Origin: Gemmataceae bacterium | Lineage (GTDB): Bacteria; Planctomycetota; Planctomycetia; Gemmatales; Gemmataceae | Direction: 5' to 3' | DNA length: 50,367 bases | Assembly (NCBI GenBank): GCA_019748295.1 | Contig: JAIEPT010000072.1 | Location: 1-50,367 of the forward strand | Shown: in pieces, positions 1 to 7,372 of the stretch | Numbering within the stretch: position 1 is the first letter of the stretch | How the letters are laid out: every line of letters starts with the position of its first letter | The notes under the pieces: generated by a model | Databases searched by the model: none | Told to the model about the DNA's origin: nothing | The model's input: only the letters and a program-made list of their open reading frames with translations | Made by a program: the position numbers and the translations under genes

Positions 1-220
1 GAAAACGGAACGCCGGTGTCCACCGGCGCACCGCGTCACCGCTCGACTCTACCCTTGAGGCGAGCGGCAGGAGATAGTCTCCCTCTCCCTCTGGGAGAGG
101 GCTGGAATGAGGGCGCCTTTTCTCGCCCAACGCCACGTAGCACGCCCTCACTCCCGGCCCCGCTCTCCCGAAGGGAGAGGGGAGAAATGCAGGCGCCGCT
201 CGCCTTTGCCGCTCTACTCT
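1..220. other. Intergenic stretch at the left edge
   Basis: No convincing gene is visible downstream of the multicopper oxidase stop codon. Most of the stretch is taken up by a palindromic element described separately. Reading frames through it are low-complexity Pro/Arg/Ser translations of the repeat. Confidence 0.6.
80..204 (+). repeat. Palindromic intergenic element, family B copy 1
   Basis: The stretch contains local inverted repeats, for example CCCTCTCCC pairing with GGGAGAGGG. It also matches the reverse complement of 43345-43460, including the shared words GGGAGAGGGCTGGA, GCCTTTTCTCGC and CAACGCCACGT. Two copies in opposite orientation indicate a dispersed repeat. It lies just downstream of the multicopper oxidase stop. 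Confidence 0.7.
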
Positions 221-1858
221 TTACTTGGGTTTATGCATATCGTGCGGCCCCTTTGCAGGTGTCGCTCCGGGAACGCTTTCCCCCGGCCGTACCTCCCCTT
301 TCCCGGAAACCAAGCGTTCATACAAGTCGGGGGGCAGCACGCGAACCACCGTCATCAGCCCTTCGACTCCCTCGAACCATCCCTCGCGCATGCCTCGGGT
401 TTGCCATCTGTTGTTCAATTTTAGGATCTCTTTCTCCGAATACATGTTCATCCCTGTCATGCCTTGCGGGAAACCCGGAACTTGAATGGCGGCTCCCCCT
501 CCGTGGCCGGCGTGGGGATCCTTGCCGTTATCCATTTTCATTTTGGGATCCATCTTCATGTTGGGATCCATTTTCATTTTGGCGTCGGTCTTTGGACCCA
601 TTTTCATGCCGCTCCCCATTTGCGGTCCGTTGCCTACGGCCCGGTCGGAACCGGTTTGTTCCCCCGTGCCGCGTCCCAAGGAGGCGCCGAATTCGGAAGA
701 CAGGGCCGGGCCGCGTGTGATCATGCCCATGCCCGTTCCCATGTTGCCTCCTGCCGGCATGCCTTTCGCCGTGTGGCCGCCCATTCGGCCCACCATGGAG
801 GACATGAAGTTCATCATGTGGTGGAACATGTGACAGTGAAATACCCAATCGCCTGGATTGTCGGCAACGAACTCCACGTCCTTGGACTGCGCAACCCCCA
901 CCAGGACGTTGTTGCTGGGGATCCAGGCAGTGTCTGGAATGCGGCCTGCTTCGGTTCCGGTGATCCAAAACTGCATCCCGTGCAAATGCATCGGGTGGTG
1001 ATCGATGGCGCTGAAGTTGACCAGGCGGATGCGCACCCGCTCGCCCTGCTTGATGACCAGGGGCGTGATGTACGGGGCCGCCCGACCGTTGAGCGTGAAG
1101 AGGTTGAACTCCATCGACATGGTGTTATGGATCGAAGATCCCGGCAGGATGGCCCATTCCTGAATGATGAGGGCGATGTCGCGGTCCACCGGCGGATAAT
1201 GAGCCACCTTGGGGTGGATGATGAACAGGCCCACCATCCCCATGCCTTGCTGCATGGCCACGTGCGTATGGTAGAAGAACGTGCCGTTCTGCTTGAGCGT
1301 GAACTCGTAAGTGAACGATTCGCCCGGCTTGATCGGATCTTGGACCAGTCCTTCAACCCCATCCATGGCATTGGGAACGTCGATGCCGTGCCAGTGCATG
1401 CTCGTCGACTCGGGCAGCTTGTTGTGAACGATGATGCGGACCTTGTCCCCTTCGACCGCCTCGATCATGGGGCCGGGCATGCTGCCGTTATAACCCCACA
1501 CGTCGATCCACACGTCGGGCAGGAACTCGCGCTTGAGGTGTTCGGCAGTCAGGCGAAACTCCTTGACGCCATCGACCATCTTCCACGGGAGTTTCGGCGG
1601 ACCGTCCGGCATCTCGACCGGGACAGGAGCCAGGCCGGACTTCCGAAAGCCCGGCATGAGCTTGCCGCGATCCCTGGCGCTGCCCACCTCGACGCTCGAC
1701 CCCGAGTGCTGGTCATGCTTGGCCTCGTCCTTTTTGTTGTCCGGTTGGCCCGCGCTGTGGGGTTGGCCGCCGCCGAGGAGCGAAAATCCGGCTGTGGCCA
1801 GGACTCCCCCGAGGACGATGCCAAGAAAGAACCGAGTGCGCTGTGTTTTAGGGTGCAT
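221..1858 (-). CDS. Two-domain multicopper oxidase with Met/His-rich C-terminal region
   Basis: A periplasmic multicopper oxidase, likely oxidising Cu(I) or another substrate with O2. The 545-residue protein starts with a basic stretch and a hydrophobic signal/anchor (about residues 9-29). All four copper motifs are present: HWHG (155-158), HTH (197-199), HPMHLHG (288-294) and HCHMFHH followed by Met (341-352). Only about 90 residues separate the second and third motifs, so the usual middle cupredoxin domain is missing and this is a two-domain enzyme. Residues about 360-480 are rich in Met, with MKMDP-like repeats, and end in HAGHGGG, suggesting extra copper binding. The start at 1858 has a GGAG site about 10 bases upstream; an in-frame ATG at 1900 is possible but would overlap the predicted sigma-54 promoter. 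Function as a copper oxidase is inferred from motifs and neighbours. Confidence 0.9.
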   Translation of the reverse strand: MHPKTQRTRFFLGIVLGGVLATAGFSLLGGGQPHSAGQPDNKKDEAKHDQHSGSSVEVGSARDRGKLMPGFRKSGLAPVPVEMPDGPPKLPWKMVDGVKEFRLTAEHLKREFLPDVWIDVWGYNGSMPGPMIEAVEGDKVRIIVHNKLPESTSMHWHGIDVPNAMDGVEGLVQDPIKPGESFTYEFTLKQNGTFFYHTHVAMQQGMGMVGLFIIHPKVAHYPPVDRDIALIIQEWAILPGSSIHNTMSMEFNLFTLNGRAAPYITPLVIKQGERVRIRLVNFSAIDHHPMHLHGMQFWITGTEAGRIPDTAWIPSNNVLVGVAQSKDVEFVADNPGDWVFHCHMFHHMMNFMSSMVGRMGGHTAKGMPAGGNMGTGMGMITRGPALSSEFGASLGRGTGEQTGSDRAVGNGPQMGSGMKMGPKTDAKMKMDPNMKMDPKMKMDNGKDPHAGHGGGAAIQVPGFPQGMTGMNMYSEKEILKLNNRWQTRGMREGWFEGVEGLMTVVRVLPPDLYERLVSGKGEVRPGESVPGATPAKGPHDMHKPK

Positions 1859-1895
1859 TGTCCGAAATCTCCAAAAAAACGATGATTTGGTCCGC

Positions 1896-1911
1896 AGCAA
1901 AAAGCATGCCC
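1896..1911 (-). promoter_or_regulatory. Predicted sigma-54 (-24/-12) promoter of the multicopper oxidase gene
   Basis: On the minus strand the sequence reads GGGCAT-GCTTT-TTGCT. It keeps the GG and GC pairs at the spacing of the sigma-54 consensus TGGCAC-N5-TTGCW. Transcription would start roughly 25 bases before the ATG. Nearly the same sequence precedes csp, and an NtrC-type activator is encoded in the same island. Confidence 0.6.
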
Positions 1912-1923
1912 CCGCTCTTCCGA

Positions 1924-1944
1924 TCCTTAACAGGTCCTTAACAG
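1924..1944 (-). repeat. Tandem 10-bp repeat upstream of the oxidase promoter
   Basis: Two direct copies of CTGTTAAGGA (minus strand) are separated by one base, about 13 bases upstream of the -24 element. An 11-bp period puts both on the same face of the helix. It could be a regulator site, although NtrC-type sites usually lie further upstream. It overlaps the 3' end of the broken protease gene. Confidence 0.35.
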
Positions 1945-2298
1945 TCAGCTCGCTTTTGGGCCTTATACAGGCGATGCGGGACCGGGGTCAGAATGAGGAA
2001 TTGAAGAACGAACGCGAAGGCGCCAATGGCTAGCCGACCGTGGCCCCACTGCGAAACGTCGTTCAGCGGCGGCATCCCCTTGCCTCCGGCGATGAAGTAT
2101 ACGACGAACGCCCAGGTCAGCAGACCGCTCCACGCAAAAAGGTTGCGAAAAACAAGCGCGAACAGGGCGGCGGCGCCGATTGCCACGCCGCGTATCCGGC
2201 CGAACATGGCGTTCGTCGATATGGCCGCCGTCCAGCTGACCGATGGGCAGCAGGTTCAAGGCGGTCGCCAGTAGTCCGAGCCATTCGCGGCATCCCTT
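1938..2298 (-). pseudogene. Remnant of an M50 (site-2-type) membrane metalloprotease
   Basis: The minus strand encodes EWLGLLATALNLLPIGQLDGGHI, carrying the NLLPxGQLDGGH metal-binding/transmembrane motif of M50 proteases. About one codon later the reading shifts by one base near 2217 and continues in another frame, starting with TNAMFGRIRG and running through two or three hydrophobic segments to a stop at 1938. Upstream of the motif is an in-frame TGA (2299-2301), so the N-terminal half with the HExxH site is absent. It is therefore a 5'-truncated, frameshifted fragment. The downstream 89-residue frame starting at 2207 could in principle be translated alone, but it lacks catalytic residues. 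Confidence 0.75.
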
Positions 2299-2333
2299 TC
2301 AGGAGGTGGCCTCGCATTCGGCGGCAGTTTCGG

Positions 2334-2359
2334 AAAAAGCCGGGCCTTCATGGCCCGGC
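2334..2359 (-). terminator. Rho-independent terminator after the small secreted protein gene
   Basis: On the minus strand a perfect 8-bp stem (GCCGGGCC/GGCCCGGC) with a 5-base loop is followed directly by five T residues. It lies 14 bases past the stop codon of the 2373-2681 gene and probably ends the long leftward transcription unit. Confidence 0.8.
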
Positions 2360-2372
2360 ATCTCACGAGGGA

Positions 2373-2681
2373 TTACTTGGCTTTCGACATTGCGTGGATC
2401 TTGGTGACGACGAACTTGGCGTCAATCGTCACGTGCGCGGGGAAGCCTTCCTTGAGGTCTTCAAGCTTGGCCTTTTTGTCGTCCAAAGTGATCTTGGCAT
2501 CCTTGGCTACGTCGTGCGTGTGCTTTGTCTCGTCCCCCTTGAAGGTCAGCGTGATCTTGTTTTCGCCGGCTTTGACGACCCTCGCCTCTTGGGCCTTTTC
2601 GTCTTGGGCCAGCAGCGGCAACCCCGCCAGTGCGAATAGGGTCGCGGCTGCGAAAGCCAGGAACGGAATGCGATACGTCAT
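2373..2681 (-). CDS. Small secreted protein of unknown function
   Basis: This 102-residue protein has a clear signal peptide (about residues 1-25, ending in LLAQ) and a short mature domain containing ITLTFKGDETKHTHDVAKDAKITLDD. The pattern of a beta-rich stretch with a THDVAKDAKIT-like core resembles small secreted planctomycete proteins of unknown role; I cannot assign a function. The start at 2681 is chosen because GAGGAGA lies just upstream and the signal peptide follows. It is the last gene before a strong terminator and lies downstream of the BON-domain gene, so it is probably co-transcribed with the redox genes. The HTH tripeptide could bind metal, but that is speculative. Confidence 0.7.
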   Translation of the reverse strand: MTYRIPFLAFAAATLFALAGLPLLAQDEKAQEARVVKAGENKITLTFKGDETKHTHDVAKDAKITLDDKKAKLEDLKEGFPAHVTIDAKFVVTKIHAMSKAK

Positions 2682-2804
2682 CGGAATTCTCCTCGTCGCG
2701 ATGGGAAGATGCGAAGCAAGCCCACACGGCTGGCTTTTCGACACGTCTTCCGGTTTTTGGTGCTTCATTTTCTGATGTTCATTTCTAATTTGTCAAAGTG
2801 CGAC

Positions 2805-3026
2805 TCAGCGTACTTCGATATCGTTAGCCACGATCGGAAGTCCGCTGACTTCCATCGCGGCGTGTTGGGCCAGTTGCTTGACGTAGTAGGTCGAAGTCTG
2901 TCCTCGCAGAATAATGCCCTGATCCTGGAGGAGAACACGTAGATCGCGAACTCGGCCATTCAATTGCCGCTGCACGAGCTCTTCCATTGTTTCGGTGGAG
3001 AGTTCTGTTCTTGCGTCAATGCTCAT
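2805..3026 (-). CDS. BON-domain protein
   Basis: The 73-residue product fits a single BON domain: LNGRVRDLRVLLQDQGIILRG followed by the helix YYVKQLAQHAAMEV and the strand VANDIEV. BON domains are small alpha/beta modules linked to envelope or phospholipid binding. No signal peptide is visible, so this copy may be cytoplasmic or act with a partner. It follows the heptaheme cytochrome gene by 22 bases on the same strand, so it likely belongs to the same operon. The family call is from the sequence pattern; its role in metal or redox handling is inferred only from position. Confidence 0.75.
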   Translation of the reverse strand: MSIDARTELSTETMEELVQRQLNGRVRDLRVLLQDQGIILRGQTSTYYVKQLAQHAAMEVSGLPIVANDIEVR

Positions 3027-3048
3027 GGTCTTCGCTCCGGTATCCGAC

Positions 3049-3867
3049 CTAATGATGTTTGTAATAGCCCAGCCCCTTGACGTCGTTCCACGCGGTTGTT
3101 TGGTGGCAAAGGTAGCACTGGTTCACTTGGGCGTGCAGCTTCCCCGCCTTCACCTGGGAGATCATGTTGAAATGCTCCATGTAATGGCTCGGCGGCGCCT
3201 GGTGGCACTGGGCACAATCGGTCGAGCGCGGCGACGGATGCCGAAACTCCGCAATCGTCCACTTCGCCGTCGTGTGGCACTGAGCACAATCCTGGCCGAA
3301 AAGATTGACGTGCCGATCCTTGGTGGAGTGGCAGGACGCGCAATTCAGGACCGCCTCCTTCGGGGTGAGGCTCGAATGCCCTGCCGACCCGCGGCCGGCG
3401 GGTTGATGTTGGCCGATCCAGGCGAGGAGGTCTTTCCGTACCCGTTCGTTTTCGCCGTTAGATCCGTGGTCGGCCTTCAGTTGGCCCAAGCCGATCTCCG
3501 ATAGCGCCAGATGGTTCATCTTGGTCGGCTTCTGCTCCCTTCCCCGATGCTCGGCGTGGCACTCGACGCAACTTCCCACGTTGGCATGAAACGCGCTCGG
3601 CTGGCGTTGCAACAACGACTCGTTGTTGGCGTGGCACACGATGCAGTTGCTGGCTTCAACCCCCTTGACGGCCGTGTGACAGGCGGCGCAATGGTGTTCG
3701 AGAAATGCGTGCGCCTTAGACAGTTCTCCGGGCAGGGCCATGCGCTGCCAGGCCGTCTTGCCGAACACGCCGGAGCGCTCGCCGCCGGTATGATTCCCCA
3801 GGAGGTAATACGCGCCGAACAACGCCGCGAAGAGCGCCGCCGCGGTTGCGATATGCCGGAATTTCAT
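3049..3867 (-). CDS. Heptaheme c-type cytochrome
   Basis: A 272-residue protein with an N-terminal hydrophobic segment (about 6-24), a signal or anchor, and seven CxxCH heme c motifs, at Cys60, 75, 100, 176, 194, 218 and 251. Extra His residues between motifs (for example HH58-59, H94, H119, H210, H232, HH271-272) could be distal ligands. This is the layout of periplasmic multiheme electron carriers with cytochrome c3-like or doubled-CxxCH modules. Its ATG overlaps the stop of the upstream cytochrome b gene (ATGA), indicating translational coupling and probably a complex. The likely role is accepting electrons from the membrane cytochrome b and passing them to an envelope acceptor; the final acceptor cannot be read from the sequence. 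Confidence 0.9.
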   Translation of the reverse strand: MKFRHIATAAALFAALFGAYYLLGNHTGGERSGVFGKTAWQRMALPGELSKAHAFLEHHCAACHTAVKGVEASNCIVCHANNESLLQRQPSAFHANVGSCVECHAEHRGREQKPTKMNHLALSEIGLGQLKADHGSNGENERVRKDLLAWIGQHQPAGRGSAGHSSLTPKEAVLNCASCHSTKDRHVNLFGQDCAQCHTTAKWTIAEFRHPSPRSTDCAQCHQAPPSHYMEHFNMISQVKAGKLHAQVNQCYLCHQTTAWNDVKGLGYYKHH

Positions 3868-4613
3868 GAGAGCCACCTCAGTCCGAAATGAATCCCGGCC
3901 CAGATGTGCAGCGCGAGCAGCACATAAAGGATCACGGACAGAACGAGGTGCGTCGTCAGCCATACGCGGCACCAGCGTTTGACCAGCTCGTGCGTGCGGA
4001 TCGCGTACTCCAGGTCGGCCACGCATTCGGCAAGCCTGGTGACCTCGCCTGCCGGCCCGCTCGATGGAAGATCGAGCCCCAGCGACGCCAGACCCGCCGC
4101 CAAGAGGGGCGACTTCGGAAGGGTTCTCAGTTCCGGCGGGGCGTTCGTGAGCGCCCCCCACGCACTATCCAGGTCGCCCCGTGCAGTCTGCAAGAGAAGC
4201 AACTTGTCTTTGATGTCCTGGTTGACGTAGCTGAGAAGGTAGCGACCGACGAACCCGCTCGCGACGACGAGCAGCATCACGGCCGTCAGCGTGATTCCAA
4301 GCCAGCTGTCGTACTTGTGGCCGGTGTGAATCATGCCCAGCAGAGGGCCGAGAATGCCCGCGTAGACATGTAGCGTCATCCACGCCTGCAATGAAATGTG
4401 CGGTGTGATTCGAGCGTTGAGGAAGGGAATACGCTTGACGGTCGGATAAGCGAGGGGCGCCAGCATGAGCACGGCCCCCGCGATCCCGAACACCGCTCCC
4501 ATACCGCTGCCGGCAAAGTCCGGCGAACGGTGGATGAGGAAGCCGAGCCACGCGAACATCAAGACGCCAAAGGCGCCGGCGGCGATGATGCCTTCACGTT
4601 CATGGGCTTTCAT
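3864..4613 (-). CDS. Integral membrane diheme cytochrome b-like protein
   Basis: The 249-residue protein has about five hydrophobic segments (roughly 11-28, 40-57, 79-97, 104-125, 218-245). Two of these carry His pairs spaced exactly 14 residues apart: H82/H96 and H222/H236. Such spacing within one helix is typical of bis-His ligation of two stacked b hemes. A soluble loop of about 80 residues (134-215) separates the two heme helices. It resembles cytochrome b561/ferric-reductase-type membrane subunits but I cannot name a family. It is coupled by ATGA overlap to the heptaheme cytochrome gene downstream. Its own start codon overlaps the stop of a vestigial copy of the reductase 3' end. Together these suggest a reductase-cytochrome b-multiheme chain across the membrane. 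Confidence 0.8.
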   Translation of the reverse strand: MKAHEREGIIAAGAFGVLMFAWLGFLIHRSPDFAGSGMGAVFGIAGAVLMLAPLAYPTVKRIPFLNARITPHISLQAWMTLHVYAGILGPLLGMIHTGHKYDSWLGITLTAVMLLVVASGFVGRYLLSYVNQDIKDKLLLLQTARGDLDSAWGALTNAPPELRTLPKSPLLAAGLASLGLDLPSSGPAGEVTRLAECVADLEYAIRTHELVKRWCRVWLTTHLVLSVILYVLLALHIWAGIHFGLRWLS

Positions 4614-4713
4614 GGCTGCGCCTCCGCCGCGATGTCGCTCTTCGGCTTCGCCTGGCAGGCGAGAATGATGCCGTTGAGGCGACGACCAACTGGATTTCGC
4701 CGGCGTACTTCGA
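4614..4713 (-). pseudogene. Vestigial 3' end of a 2Fe-2S reductase gene
   Basis: Bases 4620-4676 match 5295-5351, the 3' end of the reductase gene, at 55 of 57 positions. On the minus strand the fragment still reads NGIILACQAKPKSDIA then AEAQP and a TGA that overlaps the ATG of the cytochrome b gene. Nothing of the upstream reductase domains remains. This suggests that a reductase gene once abutted the cytochrome b gene and that the DUF305 gene now sits between them. Confidence 0.75.
4620..4676 (-). repeat. 57-bp duplication of the reductase 3' end, copy A
   Basis: Direct repeat of 5295-5351 with two mismatches. The two copies bracket the DUF305 gene. This is consistent with a duplication or recombination that inserted that gene or deleted most of a second reductase. 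Confidence 0.85.
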
Positions 4714-5187
4714 TCACTTGTCGAGTTCAGCCAGTTTCCGCTTCATCTGCTCGATCTCGGCCCGCTGGCTCGTAATGATGTCCTCGACCAACTTTTTGAT
4801 TTCGGGATCCCGTGTGTCGGATTGCTCGGCCATGAGGATGGCCCCGGCGTGATGCGGAATCATGGAGCGGAGGAATTGTTTGTCGCCGACCGCGGCCTGC
4901 TGCCGAATGAGGGCGAAGAATCCGACCAGCGCGACCGCGCCGACTGCGATGAGCGCCGCGTTCCATTTCTTGTTGGGATACATCATGCCCATCAGCGACA
5001 CCTCGAGGACCAGCATGGGAGCCGTCATGAGGCCCGCCATGTAAACCTGGTTGAAACTGGAGTAGACATTGGCGAAGGTATTCACCATCGCGTACATGAG
5101 AACGTACATGCTGACGAACGACAGCACGATCATGAGCGACAGGCGCGTGTAAGGTTTGTTGCTCATGGATTGATGGTCAGCGTTCAT
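4714..5187 (-). CDS. Membrane protein with DUF305 domain
   Basis: The 157-residue protein has three hydrophobic segments (about 15-37, 48-68, 76-94) and then a C-terminal DUF305-type helical domain containing FLRSMIPHHAGAILMAEQ (105-122) and IITSQRAEIEQMK. The HH pair (112-113), nearby Met residues and the ferritin-like helical pattern are typical of DUF305 proteins, which often accompany copper or other metal resistance genes. The start at 5187 has AGGAG upstream. It is framed by two copies of a 57-bp repeat and sits between the reductase and cytochrome b genes. This spacing interrupts an otherwise tightly overlapping operon and suggests later insertion. Confidence 0.85.
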   Translation of the reverse strand: MNADHQSMSNKPYTRLSLMIVLSFVSMYVLMYAMVNTFANVYSSFNQVYMAGLMTAPMLVLEVSLMGMMYPNKKWNAALIAVGAVALVGFFALIRQQAAVGDKQFLRSMIPHHAGAILMAEQSDTRDPEIKKLVEDIITSQRAEIEQMKRKLAELDK

Positions 5188-5290
5188 TGGTCAAGCTCCT
5201 AGGTAAGAGAACTTCGCAGTTCACGCGAAAAAGCACGTCCGCTGAACGTCGCACATTTGTTGCCGGGCGCGGCGGAAAGGATAGGCGGAT

Positions 5291-6433
5291 TCATGCCTCC
5301 ACCGCGATGTCGCTCTTCGGCTTCGCCTGACAGGCGAGAATGATGCCGTTGGCCTTGTCGTCCGCATCGAGAGAGTCCTCGACCTCCATCGCGACCTCGC
5401 CGCTCGTCATCTTCACCTTGCACACGCCGCAGGTGCCGACGCGGCAAGAATTCGCGATCCCAATGGAGAGTTCCTCGGAGAGTTCGAGAACGGTTTGATC
5501 GACTTTGATTCGGGCCGACTTGCGGTTCGTTGAAAACGTGACCATGGGGCCTGTGGCGGGGGCAGTCGCCTTCAATGCAGTCCCGGCCGCGGCCGGACTG
5601 GGCTTGATTGCGCCGAACGATTCGGTCTTCACTTGTCCGGGAGGAACGCCTAGCTCGGTGAGCATGGCCCTAGTCGCCTCCATCATCAATGGCGGCCCGC
5701 AAATATGGATCCTTCGCGAAGCAAGATCGGGAACCGTCTGCGTGAGCAGTTCCTTGGTAATGCGTCCGCGGCCGCCCTTCCAGTCAGTCCCTTCCGGTTT
5801 CGACGCCGTGACCGCGACGCGCAGCTTCGGATGAACACGCTGAAGCGCGGCGATTTCGTCTCCAAAAATGAAGTCGGCGGGAGTGCGGCACGCGTAGATG
5901 AGAAAGATGTCTCCGCCCCAGCCCTGCTCGATGAGATACCGAGTGATGCTCGCCATCGGAGTGATGCCCACACCGGCGGCGATCAAGACGATGCTGTCCG
6001 CCTCCGTTCCGTCAAATGTGAATTTTCCGACCGGGCCTGCCGCTTCGATCAGGTCGCCCACCCTGAGCAGATCGACGATGTGACGGGAGACCGCGCCTCG
6101 CGGCTCGCGCTTCACGGTCAGGTCGACGTATTCCCGTTTCGTCGGCGAGGAGGAGATGGAATAGGATCGGTTCATCCGCGCGCCGCCAATCCAAAACGCG
6201 ACGTTGAGGAACTGGCCGGGCACAAACGTGAAAGGGAGAAAGCGGTCGCCCGACGAAGGCAGCAGGCGAAACGTTTTCACGCCGGGCGTTTCCGTGATGA
6301 TGCTTCCGACGCGGAGGAATCCTCGCCAATTCGCGGCCACGGGCGACGCTGAGGTCGGCTGCAAAACGGCTGCCGGTGCGGCTTGGGGGTCTGCCGCAAG
6401 TGGCGCTTTTTCTTGAGGAGACAGCGGGCTCAT
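5291..6433 (-). CDS. FAD/NAD(P)H oxidoreductase with C-terminal 2Fe-2S ferredoxin domain
   Basis: This 380-residue flavo-iron-sulfur reductase takes electrons from NAD(P)H through FAD to a plant-type 2Fe-2S centre. The FAD-binding barrel (about 38-140) has RSYS (89-92). The NAD-binding domain has GVGITP (154-159) and CGPP (245-248). The ferredoxin domain has CRVGTCGVC (330-338) with the fourth ligand Cys368. A Pro/Ala-rich N-terminal 35 residues and a Pro/Ala linker (279-297) flank the domains. No signal peptide is visible, so it should be cytoplasmic. The gene overlaps the preceding Met-rich membrane protein gene by ATGA. It is the obvious electron entry point for the downstream cytochrome b and heptaheme proteins. 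Architecture matches Hcr/BenC/CDP-6-deoxy-type reductases; the specific partner is inferred. Confidence 0.9.
   Translation of the reverse strand: MSPLSPQEKAPLAADPQAAPAAVLQPTSASPVAANWRGFLRVGSIITETPGVKTFRLLPSSGDRFLPFTFVPGQFLNVAFWIGGARMNRSYSISSSPTKREYVDLTVKREPRGAVSRHIVDLLRVGDLIEAAGPVGKFTFDGTEADSIVLIAAGVGITPMASITRYLIEQGWGGDIFLIYACRTPADFIFGDEIAALQRVHPKLRVAVTASKPEGTDWKGGRGRITKELLTQTVPDLASRRIHICGPPLMMEATRAMLTELGVPPGQVKTESFGAIKPSPAAAGTALKATAPATGPMVTFSTNRKSARIKVDQTVLELSEELSIGIANSCRVGTCGVCKVKMTSGEVAMEVEDSLDADDKANGIILACQAKPKSDIAVEA
5295..5351 (-). repeat. 57-bp duplication of the reductase 3' end, copy B
   Basis: The intact parent copy, encoding the last residues of the ferredoxin domain including the fourth cluster Cys. 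It is 55/57 identical to 4620-4676. Confidence 0.85.
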
Positions 6434-7326
6434 GTTCTATTCACCTCAGGGGGGCCGGCTTCGGCGGCTGCCGCAGGCGGTGCAGCTTCGGCATCAACCG
6501 TCAGCACTTTGCCGTTTGCGGCAGCCTCCGCTTTGGCAGCGTCTGCCGACGGCCGCCCGACAAGTGGCGGCGCCGAGCCGGGGGGTGGCGACCCTGAGTA
6601 GGACTCGATACGCTCAAAGAGGGCCGCTGCACGCCGCATCTTGAAGAAGTACATGGCGACCATCGCCAGGGCGAATGCGATGAGGAGACCCATCGTGAAG
6701 AGATGAAACAGCGAGATCCCGGAGCTGCCGCCGCGACGTTCCACACCCTGCGGCGGCTGAAGGTTCATTTCGCCCTTGAACCATTGCAGGGCAACCTGGC
6801 GCGGGGGCTTGCCGTCGGCCAGAGCGCGGCGGGCAGCCAGACCGCTCTCGAACCGCGCGAGGGCCTCACGCACCTGGGCGGCGGCTTCCTGCATGTCCTC
6901 GTAATCCTCTTTCTCCGCAGCTTCGCCCAGGCGGTCTAGCCCCTTGCCCAGAAGGGCCACGCCCGAGCGCATGCGCTCGTCCGCCTGACCCAGGACTTGC
7001 TCCCGCTGTTCGGACGTCAGCTCCGGCAGGCTCATGAGGGATGGGTAAAGTTCCTTGGGCGGCGGCTTTCCCATCCCCTCCATCCTCTTGCCCATGTCCA
7101 TGCCGCCCCCCATCATGCCGCCGGCCATCCCCTTCGCCGGCTCCTTGCCGCCGGGGGCCATTCCCGCCATGCCGGCCTTGTCCTTGTCCGCGGGGTGATG
7201 CTTTTTGTGATCCTCCGGCGGCACCTGGCCGTAACTTCGAAAGGCAAGAGCCAAGCCGATCAAGAAGGCGTACATGCCGAGGCCAAAAAGTCGGCTCGGC
7301 GTTTTTGAGGGAGGCAGACGGCTCAT
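6430..7326 (-). CDS. Met-rich membrane protein of the metal/redox operon
   Basis: The 298-residue protein has an N-terminal hydrophobic segment (about 13-31), then a His/Met/Lys-rich stretch (HKKHH; GMAGGMMGGGMDMGKRMEGM), a helical domain of about 100 residues with EQREQVLGQADERM, a second hydrophobic segment (LFHLFTMGLLIAFALAMVAM, about residues 206-225) and an Ala/Pro-rich tail. The helical part resembles periplasmic metal-sensing helical proteins, but I do not recognise the family. The start at 7326 is preceded by GAGGTGA at good spacing; an in-frame ATG at 7359 is less likely. Its stop overlaps the reductase start (ATGA), so the two are translationally coupled. It may be a metal-binding membrane partner of the electron transfer chain. 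Confidence 0.75.
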   Translation of the reverse strand: MSRLPPSKTPSRLFGLGMYAFLIGLALAFRSYGQVPPEDHKKHHPADKDKAGMAGMAPGGKEPAKGMAGGMMGGGMDMGKRMEGMGKPPPKELYPSLMSLPELTSEQREQVLGQADERMRSGVALLGKGLDRLGEAAEKEDYEDMQEAAAQVREALARFESGLAARRALADGKPPRQVALQWFKGEMNLQPPQGVERRGGSSGISLFHLFTMGLLIAFALAMVAMYFFKMRRAAALFERIESYSGSPPPGSAPPLVGRPSADAAKAEAAANGKVLTVDAEAAPPAAAAEAGPPEVNRT

Positions 7327-7372
7327 GTTCAAGTCACCTCGATCAGCAGGCGTTTTCAACCGTTAGACGCAT

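Noticed and set aside
2682..2720. Possible third sigma-54 promoter upstream of the small secreted protein
   Set aside because: TGGGCTTGCTTCGCA has the wrong spacing between the GG and GC pairs (nine bases or fewer instead of ten).
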